A DNA stretch of 64,000 nucleotides, taken from the NCBI GenBank assembly GCA_029263395.1, contig JAJCXO010000141.1:1-64000 (forward strand), in the 5' to 3' direction. The notes below the pieces were generated by a model. The model was not told where the DNA came from. It did not search any database and saw only the letters and a list, made by a program, of their open reading frames with translations. The position numbers and the translations under genes are program-made. The DNA is from Acidobacteriota bacterium (GTDB lineage: Bacteria; Acidobacteriota; Thermoanaerobaculia; Multivoradales; J023). Positions 27,838 to 37,070 of the stretch are shown piece by piece (position 1 is the stretch's first letter; each line of letters opens with the position of its first letter).

Positions 27838-30336
27838 TCACTCATCTGTCGTTTCGTCGGCTTGCGCCAACATCACCCGCTCGGGCCCTAACCAACGGTC
27901 GATCACCGCCGACAACTGCTCCTCCGAGAACGGTTTGGGCAGGTGGTCGTCCATACCGGCCTCCAGGCACCGCTCGCGATCTCCTCGCATGGCGTGGGCC
28001 GTCAACGCCACCACCGGAAGATGCTGCTGGCTGCCGATCTCTTGCTGCCGGATTAGGCGAGTGGTCTGGTAACCGTCGAGCTCCGGCATCTGGCAGTCCA
28101 TGAGGGCCATATCGAACGAGCTCTCGGCCAACATTTCCAACGCCTCGCGGCCATTGCTGGCGACTTGCGCCACTATGCCCAACGAGGCAAGCTGCTCGCG
28201 GACCACCAATTGGATCACTGGGTTGTCTTCCACCACCAGCAGGCGAAACGGCCCGTGGGCAGGCGGCGCCACGACGGGAACCACCGATACGACCTCAACC
28301 GTCGGCGAGGCGGTGGAGGCCTCGAAGTTGGCGCTGAACGCAAACGTCGAACCGACGCCGGGCTCGCTCTCGACCTCGATGCGACTACCCATCAAACCGG
28401 CCAACCGTTGGCTGATCGCCAACCCCAGCCCGGTGCCGCCGAAATGGCGGGTAGTTGACGCGTCGGCTTGCGTGAAGGGCGAAAACAGCTGCTCGATGAC
28501 CTCGTCCGACATACCGATCCCGGTATCTTGCACGGCGAACCGGATCCGAAACTCATCCCGCTGCTGACGCTCGACCGAAACCTGCAAGGTGACCTCACCC
28601 CGATGGGTGAATTTGATGCCATTGCCGACCAGGTTGAGCAGAATCTGGCGTAGGCGCAGCGCGTCGCCAACGACTCGACCGGGCAACTCGTCAGCCCACA
28701 CCAGGTTCAACTCGATCCCCTTGTCCTGAGCGCGGGGATGCAGCAAGTTCATCACACCATCAATCGTCTGGCGTAATGGCAGATCGGTCTTCTCGAGTTC
28801 CAGATGACCGGACTCGATCTTGGAAAAATCGAGGATACTGTCGATGATACCGAGTAGCGATTGCGCCGAAGTCTGGATGATGCGGCTGAGCTCGCGAGCA
28901 TGCGGCTCCAAGGTCTCTTTCAGCAACAAATCCGAGGCGCCCTGGATGCCGCTCATCGGCGTACGGATCTCGTGGCTCATGTTGGCTAGAAATTCGCTCT
29001 TCGCCTGATTGGCACGCTCGGCTGCACGCTTGCGCTGTCGCATGAGATCGAGCTCGGCATGCACCCGAGCAAACTGACTCGCCAGCGATAGCGCAAGACA
29101 GATTACAAACACCGCAAACCCGAAGTTCGCCAGCCGCGGTGCGACGTACAGACCGCGATCAATACCCACCTCGTATATGAAAGCGACGGTCACCACCAGC
29201 GTACCGCTGGCTACGATGCGCGCCTCTGGATGCTCTTGCCAAGCCTCCCGGAAGACGACCCAGGCAAACGCAAAAATTACCGTCAGCAACGTCAGCTGCC
29301 AGACCGGCAGCAGCAGGATGTTGATCCGCAATCCCGGCAGTGCAACCGCAATCGCAGCCACCGCACTCGCACCCTGGACGGTCCGCAAGACCTTGCCGAT
29401 CGGCAGTCCGAGCACCGGCCACACCACCTGGATGAAGAGGATCAGCCCAACATAGAGATCGATGTGCTCGACCTCTTTGAGCAGCATGAACTCGTCCGTG
29501 ACAACGTACTTCCATTGAGTCCGCACAAAACCGTAGAGGCTGAACGAGCAGCACAGCAAGGCGAACCAGAAATAGCCACGTAATGCGAGGCGTCGACGAT
29601 ACAACTCCAGGTGGACAAGCCCCAGGAGCAAGAACCAACCTGCGAGCAACAAGGACGGTAGTTCAGAAACCAGCTCCCGACGAGTCAACTGCTCAATTGG
29701 ACCCAGTAGGAACGGTCCTTCGTGCGGTCCACCGACCGAGCTACGAGTGGCCGGCGACTTCCACACGCGAAGGGCGATCACCAGACCACCCGTAGAATCA
29801 ATAGTGCTGGACGGCACGGGGTAGATCGCATGCTGGTCGTAGTCGATGCGAGCCTTGGGAGGCAGGGCGCCAACACCTCCCAAGAGCTGGCCACCAGCGT
29901 AGATCTCGTAGGCGCTATCCACCTTCCCGATGGTGATCCCGAGGCGCAGGTCAGATTGCTCACTCACCGTCAACTGACGTCCGTCCGGCGTCAAATCGAC
30001 CTCTAGCCGGTACCAGGCGAAGGCGGCCTCGGCGTCGCGGCGCCCGAAACCGGTGGGAATCTGAAGTTCGCGCCAGCCGGCGTCATCGAACCTCGGTTCC
30101 TTCCAGGCCAGATTATCTCCTGGATGGAACTTCCACGGCACCGCCAGACTGTTGACCTGACCTGGCTCGAGGACCTCTAGCGGCGCTGCATCGGTTGCCC
30201 CGCGGATCCCGAAAATCCAGGTGCCAACGATGCAAAGCACCAAGACGGGCCACCCTGGTCCCGAGTGCCCCGTTACCGAGTGCCACATTCCTGAGTGCCT
30301 TGGCACCCACCGCTCGCTCCACCGATCACTTGACAT
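27838..30336 (-). CDS. 7TM-type hybrid histidine kinase with receiver
   Basis: 832 aa. After an N-terminal membrane segment comes an extracytoplasmic jelly-roll-like domain (near 60-215, e.g. [23 protein letters not shown]). Seven hydrophobic helices follow (220-430), the 7TMR-DISM architecture. Then a helical linker, H-box [14 protein letters not shown]-box [14 protein letters not shown]-boxes QDTGIGMS and GTGLGLAIS, and a C-terminal receiver with [10 protein letters not shown]. No output domain is present, so phosphate must pass to a separate protein. Two copies of the palindrome CAGTGGCCACTG lie 150-210 bp upstream. Confidence 0.9.
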   Translation of the reverse strand: MSSDRWSERWVPRHSGMWHSVTGHSGPGWPVLVLCIVGTWIFGIRGATDAAPLEVLEPGQVNSLAVPWKFHPGDNLAWKEPRFDDAGWRELQIPTGFGRRDAEAAFAWYRLEVDLTPDGRQLTVSEQSDLRLGITIGKVDSAYEIYAGGQLLGGVGALPPKARIDYDQHAIYPVPSSTIDSTGGLVIALRVWKSPATRSSVGGPHEGPFLLGPIEQLTRRELVSELPSLLLAGWFLLLGLVHLELYRRRLALRGYFWFALLCCSFSLYGFVRTQWKYVVTDEFMLLKEVEHIDLYVGLILFIQVVWPVLGLPIGKVLRTVQGASAVAAIAVALPGLRINILLLPVWQLTLLTVIFAFAWVVFREAWQEHPEARIVASGTLVVTVAFIYEVGIDRGLYVAPRLANFGFAVFVICLALSLASQFARVHAELDLMRQRKRAAERANQAKSEFLANMSHEIRTPMSGIQGASDLLLKETLEPHARELSRIIQTSAQSLLGIIDSILDFSKIESGHLELEKTDLPLRQTIDGVMNLLHPRAQDKGIELNLVWADELPGRVVGDALRLRQILLNLVGNGIKFTHRGEVTLQVSVERQQRDEFRIRFAVQDTGIGMSDEVIEQLFSPFTQADASTTRHFGGTGLGLAISQRLAGLMGSRIEVESEPGVGSTFAFSANFEASTASPTVEVVSVVPVVAPPAHGPFRLLVVEDNPVIQLVVREQLASLGIVAQVASNGREALEMLAESSFDMALMDCQMPELDGYQTTRLIRQQEIGSQQHLPVVALTAHAMRGDRERCLEAGMDDHLPKPFSEEQLSAVIDRWLGPERVMLAQADETTDE

Positions 30337-30488
30337 CGATTTGCCCTATGCCTCAGGCGCAGGGTACCACGGTCCGACCGACCGTTTGGCTCGGGAGGGT
30401 CGACTGCCCACTCGTCAGAGTGATCTTACATGGTCAATGCATCTCGACTACGCGAAGTGGGGTCATACAACAGGCATTGCAACCACTT

Positions 30489-30543
30489 CAGTGGCCACTG
30501 CACGAACAAACGACGGTCATTGAAGCCGAGTCAGTGGCCACTG
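30489..30543. promoter_or_regulatory. Twin palindromes CAGTGGCCACTG
   Basis: Perfect 12-bp palindromes at 30489-30500 and 30532-30543, each extended to TCAGTGGCCACTGCAC, 43 bp apart (about four helical turns). They sit between the end of the FG-GAP gene and the start of the hybrid kinase gene, upstream of the latter. Candidate dimer-binding sites. Confidence 0.5.
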
Positions 30544-30549
30544 CACACG

Positions 30550-31998
30550 CTAGCGCGGAAAACCCGGCGCGCAGCGGCCAGCGTCGCGGATGAGCACAAC
30601 CAAATCATACACATCAACATTGCCGTCACCATTGAGATCTGCCGGGCTATCGGTGTCGCCAAAGGACCGGCGCAGGCGCCAGAAGTCACGCAAGCCAACC
30701 CAACCGTCACCGCTCAAGTCGGCCGGGCAAGGCAACACGGTACCGCCGAGTACATAAGTGCGACCGTGGTCCAGGCCAGCCAAACTCAGGCCAGGGGCGG
30801 TGACCAGATAGTCCGGTAGACCATCCCCATCCACGTCACCGGCGCCGGTTGCGTCGCCACCGAAGCTATCGCCAGCCAGAGTTGCCGTGAACGTCCGCAG
30901 CAGGGCGCCGCTGCGGCCCGAAAACAGGTAAGTCGCACCGGCACCAGGTGCTCCGGCGCTGTTGGTGAAGGCACCGACGACGATGTCGGCATGGCCATCG
31001 CCGTTGACATCGGAAATACCGCGCCCGAGACCAAAACCCTCCCCAGGCTCGAGTCCGCGCAACACATGGAGCGGACGTCCGGTGCGGCCCGAGAAGATAT
31101 GGACGGCGCCGGTTGCCGCGCGATCGCCCAGGCCTTCGCTAAAATCGCCGACATACACGTCGCCAACACGGTCGCCGTCGACATCCCCTGCGCCGGAGGC
31201 GAAGAAGGTGCCGAAGTCCCTTGCACTCTCTTCGTCCACTGGTCGTAGGGTGCGGATCAAACTGCCGTCGTGGCCGCTCAGGATCAGAGCTTCCCCACCG
31301 TCGAAAGGCCCGGCGCCGGAGGCTCCAACCACCACATCGGGAACGTGGTCCCGATTGACGTCTCCGACGGCACCAACCGCTGACCCCAGCAGGTCGCCGG
31401 CCGCGGCGCCATCGCGGGTCCACAAGACGCTGCCGTCCGCCCCGGACACCGCGTAGGCTCGTCCTGTTTGCGGTTCGACGTCACCCACCGCTTGTTCTCC
31501 GAGAATCAGATCGTCGAACCCATCACCATTGAGATCACCGGCACCGTGGGTGCTGTCGATGAAACCACCAATGGCTGACAAGTCATGGATCACATGATGA
31601 TCAACGCCGGAGAAGACCAGCACCTGGCCACCGCCCGCGATGTAATCGGGGACTCCGTCGCCATCGACATCACCGGCTGATCCCACGGTGTAGCCGAAAG
31701 CAGTCCCAGGACTGCCGACCACATCGTTGAGGACCGATCCGTCGGCCCCCGAGAACACGGTGATGCGACCGGCAAAGCCGTTGAACGCGATGGCTGGCAC
31801 TAGGTGATCGTCGATCGTGTCACCGTCGACATCCCCGACGTTGGCGGCCAGCCAACCGAAAAAATCACCATCCTGATCACCGGACAACAGCCTGATCGTG
31901 ACGACATCGGGCTCGACGAATTGTGCAGCTACGGGTTGTGCAGCCACCATAGTGGCTAGGGCGCCGAGGGCAAGGCTCGCTTGGCGAAGCATGTTCAT
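30550..31998 (-). CDS. Secreted FG-GAP beta-propeller with dockerin-like C-terminus
   Basis: 482 aa. Signal peptide ends near AQPVAAQ. Integrin-like FG-GAP repeats fill most of the chain, each with a Ca-binding loop of the form GDVDGDxxxD (for example AGDVDGDGVPD, AGDLNGDGFDD, VGDVNRDHVPD). The C-terminus has two EF-hand-like loops, DLSGDGWVGLRDFW and DLNGDGNVDVYDLV, like a dockerin type I pair. AGGAG lies 5 bp before the ATG. Probably a calcium-stabilised surface or secreted adhesion protein; a dockerin partner was not found here. Confidence 0.85.
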   Translation of the reverse strand: MNMLRQASLALGALATMVAAQPVAAQFVEPDVVTIRLLSGDQDGDFFGWLAANVGDVDGDTIDDHLVPAIAFNGFAGRITVFSGADGSVLNDVVGSPGTAFGYTVGSAGDVDGDGVPDYIAGGGQVLVFSGVDHHVIHDLSAIGGFIDSTHGAGDLNGDGFDDLILGEQAVGDVEPQTGRAYAVSGADGSVLWTRDGAAAGDLLGSAVGAVGDVNRDHVPDVVVGASGAGPFDGGEALILSGHDGSLIRTLRPVDEESARDFGTFFASGAGDVDGDRVGDVYVGDFSEGLGDRAATGAVHIFSGRTGRPLHVLRGLEPGEGFGLGRGISDVNGDGHADIVVGAFTNSAGAPGAGATYLFSGRSGALLRTFTATLAGDSFGGDATGAGDVDGDGLPDYLVTAPGLSLAGLDHGRTYVLGGTVLPCPADLSGDGWVGLRDFWRLRRSFGDTDSPADLNGDGNVDVYDLVVLIRDAGRCAPGFPR

Positions 31999-32216
31999 GC
32001 TGACTCCTAAAGCTGGGTTAGTAGGCGTGGGCGGATCGGCGCCCCCACCACCATCGACGGGAGCAACCGACGCCAGGCTAGGCTTCCCAACCCGTCGTCA
32101 CTAGACGGCGGGGGCTCAGCGCGCTCATCGGTGGGCCGAGCGCAGGACTTTGCGCGACAAGCGCAAGCAACGAAACTGCTCACCGAATCGCGAGACGTTC
32201 GCTACGGAACCCGTAC
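31999..32216. other. Short intergenic region
   Basis: No gene. A small hairpin TTGCGC-GACAA-GCGCAA at 32150-32166 lies downstream of the minus-strand LytTR gene and might end its transcript. Confidence 0.35.
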
Positions 32217-32990
32217 CTAACCAGACTCTGACGGCATCAATGCCGAGAAGACTCGCTGCTTGAAGCGTTGCGAGATCTCGAGCTCCGTGCCGTCGAGCAA
32301 CACCACTTGATAACGCCCCGACACCGCCGTCCGCAACTCCGCAACCTGGTCGCGGTGGATCATGGTCGAGCGATGAATACGCAGAAACGATCCGCTATCG
32401 AGCTCACGCTCCAACGACGTCAACGTCGCACGATGGAGGTAACATGCGTCCGCCAAGTAGAGACGGACATAGTTTCCCGCCGCCGCCAACCAATAAATAT
32501 CCGAAACCTTCACTAGACGCACTCGACCCACCGACTTGACGGCCAGGGTCGACGTGGATTCCGTCGCCTCCTTCGCATCAACCGTTGGCGGACGCTCGGT
32601 ACCGCTCCCAGTCTGACGTCGGAGACGTCGTTCGAGTCGATGGACAGTGACGAGAAAACGCTCACGATCGAACGGCTTGATCAGATAGTCCGCTGCTTCA
32701 ACTTCGAAAGCCTCAACCGCATGTTCTTCGAAAGCCGTCGCGAAGACCACCAACGGCCGAGGTTCGGTATGGTTCAACAACTTGGCGACCGCCAGCCCAC
32801 TCTGCCCAGGCATGCGCACATCGAGGAAAACGACATCGGGCCTCAATCGCTCGATCTCGAGACAGGCTTCGGGGCCGCTGCCAGCCTCCCCAACCAACGA
32901 CCAGCTTGCTTGATGGGCTAACAAAGCCCGCAGATTGACCCGCGCCAAAGGCTCGTCGTCCACCACCAGAGCTCGAATCACGCGGGGCAT
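32217..32990 (-). CDS. LytTR-family response regulator
   Basis: 257 aa. Receiver with VVDDEPLAR at the N-terminus, phosphorylation Asp57 (VVFLDVRMPG) and YLIKPF. A LytTR DNA-binding domain follows (IYWLAAAGNYVRLYL, LEREL, FLRIHRSTMIH, ELEISQRFKQ). The ATG at 32990 shares its A with the TGA of the sensor gene, so this start is preferred over the GTG one codon upstream. It forms a two-gene operon with the kinase upstream. Confidence 0.9.
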   Translation of the reverse strand: MPRVIRALVVDDEPLARVNLRALLAHQASWSLVGEAGSGPEACLEIERLRPDVVFLDVRMPGQSGLAVAKLLNHTEPRPLVVFATAFEEHAVEAFEVEAADYLIKPFDRERFLVTVHRLERRLRRQTGSGTERPPTVDAKEATESTSTLAVKSVGRVRLVKVSDIYWLAAAGNYVRLYLADACYLHRATLTSLERELDSGSFLRIHRSTMIHRDQVAELRTAVSGRYQVVLLDGTELEISQRFKQRVFSALMPSESG

Positions 32991-34135
32991 CACGCTGGCA
33001 GCTCTCGCGGCAGCACTAGGGTGGCCTGGTAGCTGCCCGCCACCGAATTCGAGCTCAGATCGAAGGCTGAACCGTAAACCACCTCGAGACGTTCACGCAG
33101 GTTGGCCAGGCCAATCCCCAAGCCAGGAGACTCGTCACTCTCGGGTGTTGGACGATTGTTCACCGCCAAAACCAGTTCCGCGTCGCGACAAGTCACAGTC
33201 AAACCTACCCGGCTGGGTGCCTCGATCCGCTCGACACCGTGACGAATCGCATTTTCGAGCAGCGGCTGCAGAATCAGCGGCGGAATCTCAGCCGCGGAAG
33301 CGGCCTCGTCAATTTCCAACTTGCAGCCTAGACGGTCGCCGTAACGCAACTGCTGGAATCCAAGATAGGCCTCGGCAAACCCCACCTCGTCTTCGAGGGT
33401 GACCCAATCACGCGAGGCCGCACGGGTGGCGTAGCGCAGCAGTTCGCTCAGCAACCCCACGGATTTCACTGCGGTTTCGGGTTCGGCGCTGCGGATCAAC
33501 GCCGTGATCGAGTTGAGGGCGTTGAACAAAAAATGAGGCTCTAGCTGAGCCCGCAATATCTGTAGGCGCACCCCCGACAGGCGCGCCGAAAGCTCCGCGT
33601 TCTCGACCGCCAGATGGGCCGCTTGCCGCTCGCGACGACGGGCAGCGGCGGTCATGTCGCGGGCGCTGGCGACGCCGAACAAGGTCAGCAGAAACACCGA
33701 ATCGAGCACCCAGGCGTTGAGCGGAATACCGCGAAAAGCCTGGGCGAAGAAGGACAACGACCCCTGCGTCACGAGGCTGTAGAGCGCCGCCTCAGTCGGC
33801 AGGTAGACCCCCAGCCAAACCACCACGAACAGCACATAACGCCAGACGTGCCGCCAGCCGTCTCCCGCTAAGGGATAACGCTCGACCCACCAAAACACGA
33901 TCGGCGTGATCACGAACCAAGGTCCGTAGAACACGAGATATTGCACCAGGGTCTGCGACCAAGCCCCCGGTCGTCCTGACCGCATCATGTCGGCGCCGAT
34001 GGCACCCGTGTTGGCCAGAGCCAAAAGAATCCACGCGGCTCCGTTGAAGCACCAGAATCGTGGCGTGAGAATGCGGCGAGCAAAGGATCGATCAGGAGCG
34101 GGCATCCCCGAGACTTTAGGAGACGACAACCCCAT
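32990..34135 (-). CDS. LytS/YehU-type sensor histidine kinase
   Basis: About 381 aa. Four to five hydrophobic helices in the first 150 residues, then a coiled-coil linker, then the His_kinase family motif LEPHFLFNALNSITALIR. An HATPase domain follows with PLILQPLLENAIRHG and GIGLANLRERL. No separate extracytoplasmic domain is visible, so the membrane part itself probably senses. Starts at 34177 (TTG) or 34105 (ATG) are also possible; no strong ribosome-binding site decides. Confidence 0.87.
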   Translation of the reverse strand: MGLSSPKVSGMPAPDRSFARRILTPRFWCFNGAAWILLALANTGAIGADMMRSGRPGAWSQTLVQYLVFYGPWFVITPIVFWWVERYPLAGDGWRHVWRYVLFVVVWLGVYLPTEAALYSLVTQGSLSFFAQAFRGIPLNAWVLDSVFLLTLFGVASARDMTAAARRRERQAAHLAVENAELSARLSGVRLQILRAQLEPHFLFNALNSITALIRSAEPETAVKSVGLLSELLRYATRAASRDWVTLEDEVGFAEAYLGFQQLRYGDRLGCKLEIDEAASAAEIPPLILQPLLENAIRHGVERIEAPSRVGLTVTCRDAELVLAVNNRPTPESDESPGLGIGLANLRERLEVVYGSAFDLSSNSVAGSYQATLVLPRELPA

Positions 34136-34200
34136 AGCCAAGACCGTTCGTCCCACCAGGGCGGTCGCTCGCGTCAAACTTGACTAGCTGTTTTGCAGAG

Positions 34201-34246
34201 GCTCCACAAGGCCTACCTCCTTGAGCCGTAAACGGCGAAACTTAAC
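34201..34246. repeat. Dispersed intergenic repeat, copy 3 (partial)
   Basis: GCTCCACAAGGCCTACCTCC followed by TTGAGCCGTAAACGGCGAAACTT matches the 3' half of the copies at 8569 and 8783 with scattered changes. It lies between the LytS-like kinase and the glycosyltransferase gene, 25 kb from the other copies. Confidence 0.65.
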
Positions 34247-34306
34247 GAGATCAAGCTAGACTCACGGCATGGGACCTAAACGCCGAGGTGCACCGGAGGC
34301 CGGTGG

Positions 34307-37063
34307 ATGACATTGTCGCGGTGGACCACGCGTCTGCGGCGTCGTATCGGTCGGCGTCTGGGGCGCTCGACGATGTTGCCGACGCCGACCGATGGGCCGT
34401 TACTGAGAGCGGCCAAGCTGGACCTCCGCTGGTATGTAGTCGCCTACCCTGACGCCGGTGACGCAGTGGCCTCGGGCCAATGCTCGGACGTTCGCCGCCA
34501 CTATCTCGAGCACGGCATGGCGACGGGGAAAGACCCCAACGCAATTTTCTCGGAGCGTTGGTATCGTGCCACCTACCCCGACGTCGCCAGGGGGATCGAA
34601 GCTGGGCACTTCCGGTGCGGGTTTGAGCACTTCGTGAAATTTGGCCGCTTCGACAGCCGCCGTCCCAACGGCCTCGAGATTGATGAATCCTGGTACCGCT
34701 CGCGTTACCCTGAAGTTGATACCGATCTCGCCCGGGGTCGATTCGCCAGCGCCTACGAACATTACCTGGAGGTTGGCGCCTACGCCGGCCACGATCCTCA
34801 CGCCGCGTTCTGGGAAGCCGCCTATCGCCAGCTTTATCCCGACGTGGCGGAACGGATTGCCGAAGGTCGCTACCTGTCCGGTTATCAACACTTTCTCGAG
34901 GAAGGTCTCGAACAAGGGCGCCAGCCCCACCCATTATTCGACGCCCGTACTTATCGCCTGCAACATCCCGACATCAATACCGAGATCGAGGAAGGGCGCA
35001 TTCGTCACGCCTACCTCCACCTGATCACCCTGGGACTAGCGGAAGGCCGACGCTGGAAAACCGAAGACGATGACGCCCACCTCCGCCGTGCCGCGACCCG
35101 GCTGGCACGCTGTCGGCTCGACGAGCTGAAGCTCGGCGGCCGTCGTTTGACCTTCGAACCGGCTGCCGCGCCAAAGGTCTCGGTCCTGGTTGTCTTGTAC
35201 GGCCGTGCCGAGCTCTCCTTGGCCTGCTTCGAATCACTCTGCCAGATCGACGGACCATCCTATGAGCTGATCGTTGTCGACAACGGATCGACTGACGATA
35301 CCAACCACCTGCTAGATCGGCTGCAGGGGGCAAAGGTGCTGCGCAACCACGACAATCCCGGTTTCTTGCGCGCCACCAACCAAGCCGCTGCCCGCGCTGG
35401 CGGCGAGTTGCTGCTGTTTCTCAACAACGATGCAGAGCTCCTGCCGTCGAGCTTGCAGGCGGCTGTGGATCGGTTGGAGTCCTCCGACCAAATCGGCGCG
35501 GTCGGCGGTCGGGTGATCGGACTCGACGGCCAACTACAAGAGGCTGGGTCAATCGTCTGGCAGGACGGCACCACCGGTGGTTACGGTCGCGGTGACGCGC
35601 CCGACCATGGTAGCTACCTCTTCCCGCGCCAAGTCGACTACTGCTCCGGCGTTTTCCTACTCACCCGTCGTCGTACGTTCGAGCAGCTAGGGGGTTTCGA
35701 CCCGGTCTTCGAGCCCGCATACTACGAAGAGTCCGACTATTGTTTCCGTTTGCGCGACGCCGGTTATCAAGTGGTCTATGAGCCGCACAGCGTCATCTTT
35801 CATCATGGCTCGGCCAGCTTGCCCGACGAAACTCACCTCGCCGAGATGTTGGCCAACAATCGTGGCGTCTTCACCAAGCGCCACGCTGCAGCGTTGGCCA
35901 ACGCCAGGTCATCTACCGCTGAGCATCTGTTCTTGGCCAGCGACCGCCGAAAATTCTGCGGTCGAGTGCTGGTACTCGACGATCATGTGCCCCTCGAAGC
36001 CCTCGGCGGCGGCTCACCACGGGCTCAGGAAGTGCTTCACACGCTCTGCGAACTCGGCTACTTTGTCACCTTCTTCGCTACCAACCCGACCCGACTCGAC
36101 ATCTGGGCTGCCCTCGAGGAAATGCCGGAGCCCAATCTCGAGTTGGTATATCACCTCGGTCGTCCCGGCTTCCCAGAGTTCTGGCAGCAACGTCGAACCG
36201 CCTATGACCTCTTGATTGTCAGCCGTCGCCACAACTTTCAGAGTCTGCTCGAGGACGGCTTCGACCCAACGACTGAGTCCGTCCGTGTCATCTACGACGC
36301 CGAAAGCGTTGCTGCCCAACGCCGCGAGCAACAGCTCGCTGTGCTCGGCCCCGACGCCCCCACCGAAAGCGATATTGCCGTCGACGAGGAAATTTCGCTC
36401 GCCCGCCGGGCAAGCGAAATCTGGGCGGTGTCGGAGGCTGAAGCCGAACTGCTCGGGACCGCCGAAAGACCGGCCGCCGTCATCGCTCACGGCGAGCGTG
36501 GCGCCCCGACCGAGTCGCCGTTCGAAGAACGCCGGGGCTTGCTCTTCGTCGGCCGGCTCGATGAGGCCTGGAATCCAAATGTTGATGGTCTACGTTGGTA
36601 CCTCGAAGAGATCTTCCCCCGGATTGTCGAGCAACTTGGCGAGATTTCGATGACGGTTGTCGGCGAGCCTGGGAAGGTGGATCTGCCGCGACCTGCCGGA
36701 GTCGAGTTCAGCGGTCGCGTCGACAATCTCGAACCGCTTTATGATCGCCATCGTCTGTTCGTCGCTCCGACGCGTTTCGCCGCTGGCATCCCCAAGAAAG
36801 TCACCAGCTCAGCCGCTCACGGCTTGCCGGTAGTTGCCTCCTCGATCTTGGTCGAGCAACTCGGTTGGGCCGATGGCGCCGAGATCTTGGATGGTGGCGC
36901 CAACAATCCCGTTCGTTTCGCCGAACGTGTCGTCGAACTCTACCGTCGCCCGAATCTATGGCTTACGGTGCGGCAGGGTGCACTGGCCCGGGTACGTCGT
37001 GAGCATGGACGGGATGTTATGAGACATGCGATAGAGCAGGCGCTCGCCACCGACGACCGCTAG
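34307..37063 (+). CDS. Two-domain glycosyltransferase (GT2 + GT4-like) with YPDV repeats
   Basis: 918 aa, no signal peptide. Residues about 40-250 hold five repeats of 43-44 aa built on WYRxxYPDV...I..G.F..G.EHFL..G...GR.P. A GT2 domain follows near 285-500 (VSVLVVLYGR, ELIVVDNGSTDDT, LLFLNNDAEL, a DXD-like NDA, and FDPVFEPAYYEESDYCFRLRDAG). The C-terminal 300 residues look like a GT4-type glycosyltransferase (RGLLFVGRLDEAWNPNVDGLRWYLEEI, FVAPTRFAAGIPKKVTSSAAHGLPVV). Probably builds a surface polysaccharide or glycoprotein glycan in the cytoplasm. GGAGG lies upstream of the ATG. Confidence 0.88.
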   Translation: MTLSRWTTRLRRRIGRRLGRSTMLPTPTDGPLLRAAKLDLRWYVVAYPDAGDAVASGQCSDVRRHYLEHGMATGKDPNAIFSERWYRATYPDVARGIEAGHFRCGFEHFVKFGRFDSRRPNGLEIDESWYRSRYPEVDTDLARGRFASAYEHYLEVGAYAGHDPHAAFWEAAYRQLYPDVAERIAEGRYLSGYQHFLEEGLEQGRQPHPLFDARTYRLQHPDINTEIEEGRIRHAYLHLITLGLAEGRRWKTEDDDAHLRRAATRLARCRLDELKLGGRRLTFEPAAAPKVSVLVVLYGRAELSLACFESLCQIDGPSYELIVVDNGSTDDTNHLLDRLQGAKVLRNHDNPGFLRATNQAAARAGGELLLFLNNDAELLPSSLQAAVDRLESSDQIGAVGGRVIGLDGQLQEAGSIVWQDGTTGGYGRGDAPDHGSYLFPRQVDYCSGVFLLTRRRTFEQLGGFDPVFEPAYYEESDYCFRLRDAGYQVVYEPHSVIFHHGSASLPDETHLAEMLANNRGVFTKRHAAALANARSSTAEHLFLASDRRKFCGRVLVLDDHVPLEALGGGSPRAQEVLHTLCELGYFVTFFATNPTRLDIWAALEEMPEPNLELVYHLGRPGFPEFWQQRRTAYDLLIVSRRHNFQSLLEDGFDPTTESVRVIYDAESVAAQRREQQLAVLGPDAPTESDIAVDEEISLARRASEIWAVSEAEAELLGTAERPAAVIAHGERGAPTESPFEERRGLLFVGRLDEAWNPNVDGLRWYLEEIFPRIVEQLGEISMTVVGEPGKVDLPRPAGVEFSGRVDNLEPLYDRHRLFVAPTRFAAGIPKKVTSSAAHGLPVVASSILVEQLGWADGAEILDGGANNPVRFAERVVELYRRPNLWLTVRQGALARVRREHGRDVMRHAIEQALATDDR

Positions 37064-37070
37064 TTGCCCG

